Below, in pieces: positions 1 to 6,092 of a DNA stretch of 9,932 bases. The translations under genes were made by a program, and so were the position numbers. Position 1 is the stretch's first letter, and each line of letters begins with the position of its first letter. The DNA is from Nitrospirota bacterium (lineage in GTDB: Bacteria > Nitrospirota > JAOUDF01). Below the pieces are notes generated by a model. It saw only the letters and a program-made list of their open reading frames with translations, ran no database searches and was not told the origin of the DNA. The stretch covers positions 1 to 9,932 of the forward strand of contig JAOUDF010000088.1 in the NCBI GenBank assembly GCA_029859385.1, in the 5' to 3' direction.

Positions 1-56
1 ACCATCTCGAGAATGGTAGGGCTATCGTCAGCGAGGAGTACCTTTGCCTTACTCAT
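1..56 (-). CDS. Response regulator, N-terminal fragment (runs off left edge)
   Basis: Only 18 complete codons are present, reading MSKAKVLLADDSPTILEM. This is the first beta strand of a receiver domain: hydrophobic KVLLA, then the acidic pair DD that coordinates Mg2+, then the S-P-T start of helix 1. Its ATG overlaps the cheB stop codon in an ATGA arrangement (positions 53-56), so translation is probably coupled to cheB. There is no obvious Shine-Dalgarno sequence ahead of it, which fits coupling. By position it is a likely phosphorylation target of the CheA in this operon. Whether it is a stand-alone CheY or carries an output domain (GGDEF, PilZ, a second receiver) lies outside the window. 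Confidence 0.8.
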   Translation of the reverse strand, partial: MSKAKVLLADDSPTILEM

Positions 57-1102
57 ACCGATTGCATCTTGTTAAGGGTTAACAATTCTTTCACGATCCC
101 CTCTTCGGAAAGGACCCTGTTTACACCGCCCAATTCTATGGCGACCTTTGGCATGCCGAAGACCACGCAACTTTCCTGGTTCTGCGCGATGGTATGACCA
201 CCGGCATTCTTTATCTGCAGAATCCCGTCGGCACCGTCCCTCCCCATGCCGGTAAGAATGATCCCTACGGCCGAGGGACCGAAGGTGGAGGCGATCGATT
301 TGAGCAAAACGTCGGCGGCCGGCTTGTGTCCTGCCAGGGCCGGAGAGTCGTCATACCGGATTTTCCCTGCGGGTGAAACCTTTATGTGGTACTTGTCGGG
401 GGCGAGATAAGCGGTTCCTGCCTTGATCAGTTCTCCGTTTTCGGCAACCTTGACATTGATCCGGCATTCGCTGTCAAGCCATTCCGCCAACCCCTGGGTA
501 TAGCCATCGGTAATATGCTGAACGATAACTATCCCCGGAGAGAAATTGTCGGGCAATTTTTTTAATATTTGCCTCAATACGCCCGGCCCGCCGGTGGAAA
601 CGCCAATGCCGATGATCGAATAGTCCCTCGGCTTGGTGGTCTCAGGCTGTGCGCCGATGGAGAAGAGCGCCTGGTTTTTCGCTCTCGCGTGGGGACAAAC
701 CTTGACCCTGGAGAGTAGCCGCACCTTTTCCCGGAGGGCCTGGGCATTTCTGCTCCACTCATTGCCCCCGGCCGGTTTTTCCATGACATCGAGGGCGCCT
801 GCCGCAAGCGACTTCATGGAGTTGATGACGTCATCACCGTCTATGGAAGACGAAAGGATGAGAATGGGGGTAGGCGTCTCTTCCATGATGGTTGCGGTTG
901 CCTCGAAACCGTCCATTACCGGCATATTGAGGTCCATGGTGACCAGGTCGGGCTTGCACGTTGCGACCATTCTTGTAGCTTCAAGGCCGTTGGACGCCAT
1001 TCCGACAACCTCGATGTCGGGTACGTCCGTGAGGATCGCGGAGATCATCTCACGGACAAGGGCGGAATCGTCTACTACCAGAACCCGGGTAATCGATGGC
1101 AT
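53..1102 (-). CDS. cheB: Chemotaxis protein-glutamate methylesterase CheB
   Basis: CheB removes methyl groups from (and deamidates) glutamyl/glutaminyl residues of chemoreceptors, giving adaptation; it is cytoplasmic and is activated by phosphoryl transfer from CheA. The 349 residues match the usual CheB length. Residues 1-125 are a receiver domain with the acidic pair at D11/D12 and phospho-acceptor D57 (in TMDLNMP). A linker follows at about 126-158. Residues 160-345 are the methylesterase domain with the visible triad Ser169 (GVSTGG), His196 (VQHI) and Asp289 (GMGRDG), so the enzyme looks intact. The start is fixed by AAGAGG five bases upstream, overlapping the cheA stop; the two genes are 10 bp apart. 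The next gene starts within its stop codon. No cheR partner is visible in this window. Confidence 0.96.
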   Translation of the reverse strand: MPSITRVLVVDDSALVREMISAILTDVPDIEVVGMASNGLEATRMVATCKPDLVTMDLNMPVMDGFEATATIMEETPTPILILSSSIDGDDVINSMKSLAAGALDVMEKPAGGNEWSRNAQALREKVRLLSRVKVCPHARAKNQALFSIGAQPETTKPRDYSIIGIGVSTGGPGVLRQILKKLPDNFSPGIVIVQHITDGYTQGLAEWLDSECRINVKVAENGELIKAGTAYLAPDKYHIKVSPAGKIRYDDSPALAGHKPAADVLLKSIASTFGPSAVGIILTGMGRDGADGILQIKNAGGHTIAQNQESCVVFGMPKVAIELGGVNRVLSEEGIVKELLTLNKMQSV

Positions 1103-1107
1103 TAATA

Positions 1108-1113
1108 CCTCTT
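1108..1113 (-). promoter_or_regulatory. Ribosome binding site of cheB
   Basis: AAGAGG on the minus strand lies five bases before the cheB ATG and overlaps the last base of the cheA stop codon. Terminating cheA ribosomes would therefore land on the cheB start, which suggests coupled translation. Confidence 0.7.
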
Positions 1114-3338
1114 CAGCGAATAAGTCTCTTTACCGTATCCAGCAGGTCCTGCTGGTCAAACTCTTTCTTGACGATATAAGCGTCCGCCCCGGCATCCATT
1201 CCCTGGCGCTTGGTGTCAGGGCTGTCCAGCGATGACATGACGATTACCGGTATCTCTTTGAGGCGGTCGTCAGCCCGCACTTGTCTTGTCAGTTCGAGGC
1301 CGTCCATTCGGGGCATCTCTATGTCGGTAAGTACCAGGTCGAACTCCTGTTTCTCAATCTTTTCCCGGGCATCCTTCCCGTCGATGGCGGTCACCACTTC
1401 ATAACCCGCTGCTTTAAGGACATCCCTTTCGAGTTCTCGTACCAGCAGCGAGTCTTCTGCTACCAGAATCACCCGTTTTGTCCGTGGCTGGGTTTCGACA
1501 GCGGTCGTCTCCGGCCTTGCGGAAAGCGCGCCTGCCCTTGAGGCTGACCGGAATATTTCGGGAATATCGACAATCATGACTATGCGGCCGTCAGGCATGA
1601 TGGTGGCGGCCGAAACCTTTTGTACCTTGCCGAGATAGTTGCCCAGCTCTTTGATGACAATCTCTTCATCGTCACCGACGGTATCGACCATGAGGCCCGC
1701 CTTTTTCTCGTTCTCTCCGCGGATGATCAGGACCGTCGAGCTATCGGCAGCCTCAGTCGTGCAAGGTATTTCAAGTACGTTTGACAGATACTTCAAAGGT
1801 ACGGCATGGTTGGCATGGTAGAACATCTCCGCCCCTTCGACGCTGAAAACATCGCTTCTCCGGAGAGAAATGATCTGCTCGATGGATGATACCGGTATCG
1901 CAAAGGTGTGTCCTGAGCAGCCTACCAACAGGACCTTGAGCAGGGCCACGGTAAGGGGGAGCTCGACGGTGAAGCGACTCCCCTTTCCAAGCTCGGATGT
2001 GACGGAGACCATACCGCCCAGTTTCTCGGCAGTGGTCTTGACCACGTCCATGCCGACCCCTCTGCCCGACACGTCGGTAACGGCGGTTTTGGAACTGAAT
2101 CCGGGCATAAAGATCAGGTTTATGGCGTCGATATCGGAGAGCTTCATGGCATCGGCTTCCGAGAGAAAATTCTTCCGTACGGCGGCACTTCTTATTCCGG
2201 CAGGGTCGATCCCTTTTCCGTCGTCCTCCAGCTGGATGATGATGCGGTCACCCCTCTGCACGGCCGAAAGCCGGACAGTCCCTTTCTCGGCTTTTCCCGC
2301 CGCGATGCGTTGTTCCGGAGATTCGACGCCGTGGTCTACCGAGTTTCGCACCAAATGGATGAGAGGGTCGCCTATCGCCTCGATGACCCGTTTGTCGAGG
2401 CTCGTTTCTCCGCCCTCTACGATAAACTCTATCTTCTTGCCCAGCTCTCTCGACAGGTTGCGGATGGCCCTGGGATAGGTGTCAAATACCGTGGAAAGCG
2501 GCAGCATCCGGATACCCATGACATGGTCGCGCAGGTCGTCGACTACCTGGGAGAGATGCAGGGAGAAACTGCCATGTCTGTCGGACAGGTCCTGCAGGAC
2601 GGGTACAATGGTTGCCAGCAGATCATCAGCGTTAAGGCGATTGAGTGAATGCTCTTTGCGTTGTTTCTCGAGTCGTTTGAAAAGATCGTTGATGGTCTTT
2701 CCAAAGTCAACGGCGCGGATGCTGTCGGTAATGAGCTCCGCAGTGAGGCTGGCCATATGGTCGATCTTTTCCAGGCCGACTCTTACGGTTTCTTCAGGCG
2801 CCTTCTTCGCCGCCGGAGGGGCTGATGCCGGTGCTTCCGATGGGACCGGCTGATCTGGTGTCGGTGCGCTATCGGGAGCAGGGGAAGCTGCTTCGGTCTT
2901 AGTCTCCGTTGTCGTCGCGGCCGGTGTTCCTACGCCCTTCGAGGTATCGACAACCTTTCCCTCAAGGGCGTCGGACAGCATCCGGCAGACCGGCTCTGTG
3001 TCAATGGCCTTGTCATCATTGGCGGCGGCCTTCTCTACAAGGGCCGTCAGCATGTCACAGGCGGCGAAGAGGGTGTCGACAATGGAAGAGTTTACCGCCA
3101 CGCGGCCATCGGAGATGGCGACCATAAGGTCTTCCATAATGTGGGCTACCCGGTTGACGTCAAGGAGCCCCATCATTTTCGAGGAGCCCTTGAGTGTGTG
3201 GGCCTCTCGCATGATGCCTTTGATCGCTTCCTTGTCGTCGGGCTGCGATTCAAGAAGGAGGATGCCGTCGTTTAGCTTCTGGAGACGCTCCTTTGCCTCT
3301 TCTATGAACTTGCCCATGAAGGCGGACATGTCAAACAT
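1113..3338 (-). CDS. cheA: Hybrid chemotaxis histidine kinase CheA with C-terminal receiver domain (CheA-REC, FrzE-like)
   Basis: This cytoplasmic kinase autophosphorylates under receptor control and passes phosphate to response regulators. Domains over 741 residues: HPt about 1-105 with phospho-His47 (EAHTLKGSS); a Pro/Ala/Thr/Glu-rich linker about 133-185; dimerisation helices about 186-285; HATPase_c about 290-460 with the N box at 328-336 (His328, Asn332, Asp335), G1 at 372-378 (DDGKGID) and G2 at 425-431 (GRGVGMD); a CheW-like domain about 461-600; a receiver domain 621-741 with E628/D629, phospho-acceptor D672 (TDIEMP), S702 and K724. I see no P2 regulator-docking domain; the disordered linker takes its place. 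GGAG eight bases upstream supports the chosen ATG, though another ATG lies three codons later. The receptor gene ends 13 bp upstream. CheA-receiver fusions are typical of Frz, Pil-Chp and other alternative-function pathways; the receiver may be a phosphate sink or a regulator of the kinase. Confidence 0.96.
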   Translation of the reverse strand: MFDMSAFMGKFIEEAKERLQKLNDGILLLESQPDDKEAIKGIMREAHTLKGSSKMMGLLDVNRVAHIMEDLMVAISDGRVAVNSSIVDTLFAACDMLTALVEKAAANDDKAIDTEPVCRMLSDALEGKVVDTSKGVGTPAATTTETKTEAASPAPDSAPTPDQPVPSEAPASAPPAAKKAPEETVRVGLEKIDHMASLTAELITDSIRAVDFGKTINDLFKRLEKQRKEHSLNRLNADDLLATIVPVLQDLSDRHGSFSLHLSQVVDDLRDHVMGIRMLPLSTVFDTYPRAIRNLSRELGKKIEFIVEGGETSLDKRVIEAIGDPLIHLVRNSVDHGVESPEQRIAAGKAEKGTVRLSAVQRGDRIIIQLEDDGKGIDPAGIRSAAVRKNFLSEADAMKLSDIDAINLIFMPGFSSKTAVTDVSGRGVGMDVVKTTAEKLGGMVSVTSELGKGSRFTVELPLTVALLKVLLVGCSGHTFAIPVSSIEQIISLRRSDVFSVEGAEMFYHANHAVPLKYLSNVLEIPCTTEAADSSTVLIIRGENEKKAGLMVDTVGDDEEIVIKELGNYLGKVQKVSAATIMPDGRIVMIVDIPEIFRSASRAGALSARPETTAVETQPRTKRVILVAEDSLLVRELERDVLKAAGYEVVTAIDGKDAREKIEKQEFDLVLTDIEMPRMDGLELTRQVRADDRLKEIPVIVMSSLDSPDTKRQGMDAGADAYIVKKEFDQQDLLDTVKRLIR

Positions 3339-3346
3339 GACAGTTT

Positions 3347-3350
3347 CTCC
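3347..3350 (-). promoter_or_regulatory. Ribosome binding site of cheA
   Basis: GGAG on the minus strand lies eight bases before the cheA ATG, inside the 13-bp gap after the receptor stop codon. It supports the first ATG as the start. Confidence 0.55.
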
Positions 3351-3351
3351 G

Positions 3352-5172
3352 TCAGGAAGATTGTCTCTTGTCCGCCTTGAAGTGGCTGATCTTCCCCTTC
3401 AGGTCATCGGCGAGGCGGCTCATCTGTGCCGCCGCGGCCGAGGACTGTTTAAGTCCGCTGGCGCTCTGCTTGGTAATACCCGATATCTCCTTCATGGTCA
3501 CGGCAACCTGCTCGCTGGCGGTCTGCTGCTGATGGGTTGCCATCGATATCTGCTTGGCGGCGCTGGTTGTCCGCTCCACCATCTCGATGATCTCCGAAAG
3601 CGATCTTCCCGCCTTCTCCGCGACAACGGAACCGCTTTCAACCTCCTTGGCTCCCTGTTCCGTCGCCATGATCGAGGCGTTGGTGGCGGTCTGTATCTCG
3701 GTGGTGATCGACTTGATCTCCGTCGCCGACTCCTTTGTCCGTTCCGCCAGGCGTCGGACCTCGGCAGCTACGATCGCAAACCTCTTGCCGTGCTCTCCTG
3801 CCGCGGCCGACTCAATGGTGGCGTTGAGGGCAAGGAGGTGTATCTCGCCGGCGATTTCGTGGATGATCTCCAGTATCTCGTTTATGTTTCGGGATTTCTC
3901 GCCCAGGACCAGCGTCTTCTTGGTGATGTCGGCCACCCTCACCTTGATCGCTTCCATGGCCTTGAGGGCGTCGTACACCATCTCGGCGCCCCGGCGGGCC
4001 GATTCCTCGGTCTCTTCCGCCGTTGTTTCAACTTCGCCGGAGGTTTCGGCGATCTGCTTTGCCGTAGCCGTCAGCTCCTCGATGGTAGCGGTTACCTGGG
4101 CGACCGACGCGGCCAGTTCCACCGATCCGCTCGCCTGATGTTCAACGGAACCAAGGATGTCGGACGAGGAGGCATCTATCTGATTCGTCGCCTCCTTGAG
4201 CTGCAGGATCAGTACGCGCAGCGTGGAGATCATGGAATTGAAGGCCTCGGCCAGCTCGCCCTTTCCTTCAATATGCTTCGTTAGGTCGCCCTTTGTTACG
4301 GCTGTCGCCTGCTCCGCCATGGCCCGCATTTCCGCGGTCAAGGAATTGAAATTCTCGGCCAGCTGGCCTATCTCGTCGCTCTGTTTGACGTCGACGGTCT
4401 GCTGAATGTTGCCCGCCGCTACGTGGCGTGCCGCGTCGGCTACCTTGAGAAGAGGGTTGATGATGAACCGCTTGATCCATGTCCTGAGAAGCAGCGTGTT
4501 GAGAATGATGACGAACAGAGAGATGCCGAAGAGCATCTTTACATGGTTCTGCAAATCCTGTCTTGTCTCCTCCATGGAGAGGGATATCCGTACTATGCCC
4601 CGCACCTTGTGGTCTGCTCCATGGCATGTCTGACACTCTGTCTTGTTTTTCATCGGCCGCAAGAGGGTCAGCATCTCCTTGCCGTTGATTCTCTCCTCAA
4701 ACACCACTTCTTCTTCCGATTCCAAAGCCTTCTTGAAGTAAGGGGTAGATGCCACGTCGGCCTTGCTCGATTTCTGCCCGCTGCCCTGCAGGTCGGTTTT
4801 CTCCTTCTTGATGGCATCCATGTTGACGCCAGTGTTATCTGATTTCTCAGCCTTCTTCAAAACCGTATCAAGGGTCGACAGGTCGGTAAAAGCGTAGCTT
4901 CCGTCTTGTCGTATGACCTGCAGGAGTTCTACTCCCCGCACCGTCCCCAGATTGGTAATCAGCCTGCGGGATGTATCAGCCCGACCCTCCAGCATCGAGT
5001 CCTCGATACTTTTTGTGACGACGTCGGCCAGGGCCTGGCCCCGCTCGGTGCCGCCTTCCTTGATCTCATTTGAATCCATGAAATAGTTGAAGCTGAATTC
5101 GATGAGAAAACCAAACAGAAGGCTGGCTACCACCAGCCCAAGTATCTTGGCCTCGAGTTTTTGCTTAAACAT
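3352..5172 (-). CDS. Transmembrane methyl-accepting chemotaxis protein with periplasmic c-type haem motif
   Basis: This is an inner-membrane chemoreceptor of 606 residues, using the ATG at 5172. That ATG has a strong AAGGGGGGG site in front of it; an in-frame ATG 21 codons earlier would overlap the previous gene and has no such support. TM1 is about residues 10-30 and TM2 about 213-230. The periplasmic region (31-212) ends in CQTCHG at 180-185, a CxxCH haem-attachment motif followed by a short strand leading into TM2. This resembles the haem-bearing PAS-like sensors known from Geobacter chemoreceptors. A HAMP domain spans about 231-284, with a second HAMP-like stretch to about 322. The signalling domain covers about 323-595, with its hairpin tip at 441-460. 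The tip is atypical: AGEIHLLALN and ATIESAAAGE replace the usual (F)QTN(L/I)LALN and AA(I/V)EAARAGE. There is no C-terminal CheR/CheB-tethering pentapeptide (it ends KADKRQSS). The likely ligand or signal is redox, a gas or a small molecule; this is inferred. Confidence 0.94.
   Translation of the reverse strand: MFKQKLEAKILGLVVASLLFGFLIEFSFNYFMDSNEIKEGGTERGQALADVVTKSIEDSMLEGRADTSRRLITNLGTVRGVELLQVIRQDGSYAFTDLSTLDTVLKKAEKSDNTGVNMDAIKKEKTDLQGSGQKSSKADVASTPYFKKALESEEEVVFEERINGKEMLTLLRPMKNKTECQTCHGADHKVRGIVRISLSMEETRQDLQNHVKMLFGISLFVIILNTLLLRTWIKRFIINPLLKVADAARHVAAGNIQQTVDVKQSDEIGQLAENFNSLTAEMRAMAEQATAVTKGDLTKHIEGKGELAEAFNSMISTLRVLILQLKEATNQIDASSSDILGSVEHQASGSVELAASVAQVTATIEELTATAKQIAETSGEVETTAEETEESARRGAEMVYDALKAMEAIKVRVADITKKTLVLGEKSRNINEILEIIHEIAGEIHLLALNATIESAAAGEHGKRFAIVAAEVRRLAERTKESATEIKSITTEIQTATNASIMATEQGAKEVESGSVVAEKAGRSLSEIIEMVERTTSAAKQISMATHQQQTASEQVAVTMKEISGITKQSASGLKQSSAAAAQMSRLADDLKGKISHFKADKRQSS
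4621..4635 (-). other. Codons for the CxxCH haem c attachment site in the chemoreceptor
   Basis: These five codons encode C-Q-T-C-H (residues 180-184 of the receptor). The motif falls between TM1 and TM2, in the predicted periplasmic segment, where the cytochrome c maturation machinery attaches haem. The flanking residues (LRPMKN before it, GADHKVRG after it) fit the sensor-domain pattern in which the haem motif precedes the final strand before TM2. Haem attachment itself is predicted, not shown. Confidence 0.75.
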
Positions 5173-5176
5173 CAGT

Positions 5177-5185
5177 CCCCCCCTT
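5177..5185 (-). promoter_or_regulatory. Ribosome binding site that sets the chemoreceptor start
   Basis: AAGGGGGGG on the minus strand ends four bases before the ATG at 5172. It identifies this ATG, rather than the in-frame upstream ATG at 5235, as the start. The run of seven G residues is also a possible slippage or sequencing-error site, but it lies outside the coding region. Confidence 0.7.
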
Positions 5186-5200
5186 GATGAGATGACGGTT

Positions 5201-5584
5201 TCAAATAGTTTCCGTATCGATGTCAGCCAGATCAATCAGAAAATAGGCACAGCCGCCAACCAGCCCTATGCCCCATACGGCTCGATGACACTGTTCTTTC
5301 AGGTAATCGGGCAGGTGATAAAAAGAGTTTGCCGGAAAGGCATCTATCCTGCCCACTTCGTCAATATGGTAACCAACTCTTGATCCGCCGCAATTTGAGA
5401 CCATGTACGAACCACCCTCTCCGGGTTTGACAGCGATCCCTGGAAATGCGGCAACCGTCAATCCTTCCGCGCTGCTTACCACCTTCTCTACCTCCACTGC
5501 CGGGACGGCAAACCATGTATTGCCCACACGGCAGGTGAAGAGGGGCAGCTTTTCACTCAGATCAGCCCGGCCTCCTCTGTGCAT
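5201..5584 (-). CDS. Short divergent CheW-like protein (FrzB-like)
   Basis: This gene encodes 127 residues when started at the ATG at 5584. That ATG follows AGAAGGG by nine bases and leaves a 4-bp gap after the preceding cheW; a longer in-frame ATG at 5638 would overlap that cheW by 50 bp and lacks equal support. The two ends look like CheW: LPLFTCRVGNTWFAVPAVEV near the N-terminus and SRVGYHIDEVGRID at 68-81 (compare SSVGILVDRIIDVV in the neighbouring CheW). Measured between matching aromatic and glycine positions, the middle is about 24 residues shorter. It lacks the usual (N)GVINLRG strand and the strands after it, which in canonical CheW contribute to the CheA contact surface. The closest functional analogue is Myxococcus FrzB, a shortened CheW encoded in the same place in the frz operon. 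It probably binds the receptor but may not bind CheA; this is inference. It could instead be a decaying cheW copy, although the frame is intact and well spaced. Confidence 0.75.
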   Translation of the reverse strand: MHRGGRADLSEKLPLFTCRVGNTWFAVPAVEVEKVVSSAEGLTVAAFPGIAVKPGEGGSYMVSNCGGSRVGYHIDEVGRIDAFPANSFYHLPDYLKEQCHRAVWGIGLVGGCAYFLIDLADIDTETI

Positions 5585-5588
5585 GGTC

Positions 5589-6092
5589 TCAGTCCCTTCT
5601 GAGTACTTCAGCCGGCCTGAGCAATCGTATGCTGTCACCGTCTCGGCGGATGTCCCCTTCGATACACGGACTTACATGTTCGGGAGGAAGGGGATGGACG
5701 TCGGTTTCGCTGATGTCGACTACATCGATGATCCGGTCTACCAGGATGCCTACGGAGCTGTTTCCGTACTTCACCACGATGATACGGTTTTCCTGCTGCT
5801 GAGTCGCTTCGCTGCCGCCCATCTTTATCACGGGATTCACCACGCAGACGATGTTCCCTCTCAGGTTTATGACGCCGTTGATATACGAAGGCGTGGAGGG
5901 GACAGGGAAGACCTTTGCGCTCTTTACCACTTCCTGTATATCGGCAATACGCAAACCATACCGCTCGTGGCCCAGCTCGAAGACCAGCACCTGAAAGGTG
6001 ACCATCTCGGCTGTTTTCGCTTCTACGGCCCGTTCTTCCTCGCCGACGTTCAGGAGCTGGCCCTGAAGTTTCTTCAGTTCATCGAGATCCAT
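5589..6092 (-). CDS. cheW: Chemotaxis coupling protein CheW
   Basis: CheW is the cytoplasmic adaptor joining receptor hairpin tips to the CheA P5 domain in signalling arrays. The protein has 167 residues. After a charged N-terminal extension of about 30 residues (1-30, possibly helical), the CheW fold runs from about 31 to 165. It carries VLVFELGHERYGL, the INGVINLRGNIVCVVNP strand pair (71-87), and VGILVDRIIDVVDI (114-127). The end is slightly unusual: SIRLLRPAEVL stands where most CheW proteins have a LLD-type motif. The ATG overlaps the 3' end of cobQ by 14 bp. No strong Shine-Dalgarno site is adjacent; an AAAGGA lies about 14 bases upstream, so translational coupling to cobQ is likely. 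The next ATG (codon 30) is a less likely start. Confidence 0.93.
   Translation of the reverse strand: MDLDELKKLQGQLLNVGEEERAVEAKTAEMVTFQVLVFELGHERYGLRIADIQEVVKSAKVFPVPSTPSYINGVINLRGNIVCVVNPVIKMGGSEATQQQENRIIVVKYGNSSVGILVDRIIDVVDISETDVHPLPPEHVSPCIEGDIRRDGDSIRLLRPAEVLRRD
5594..5600 (-). promoter_or_regulatory. Ribosome binding site that sets the start of the short CheW-like gene
   Basis: AGAAGGG on the minus strand lies nine bases before the ATG at 5584 and is embedded in the last codons of the upstream cheW. It favours the shorter 127-residue product. Confidence 0.6.

Noticed and set aside
2998..4284. Long plus-strand open frame (428 codons) antisense to cheA and the chemoreceptor
   Set aside because: It spans two well-supported minus-strand genes and their junction, and its protein is Arg/Leu/Gly-rich with no recognisable domain. 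It is the expected antisense shadow of GC-rich coding sequence.
5585..5638. Longer start for the short CheW-like gene (ATG at 5638)
   Set aside because: It would overlap the preceding cheW by 50 bp, the extra 18 residues do not look like CheW, and the ATG at 5584 has a well-spaced AGAAGGG.
5589..5640. Frameshift joining the two CheW genes into one protein
   Set aside because: The upstream CheW reaches a normal C-terminal length, and the second protein restarts with its own N-terminal CheW strand and its own ribosome binding site, so they are two genes.
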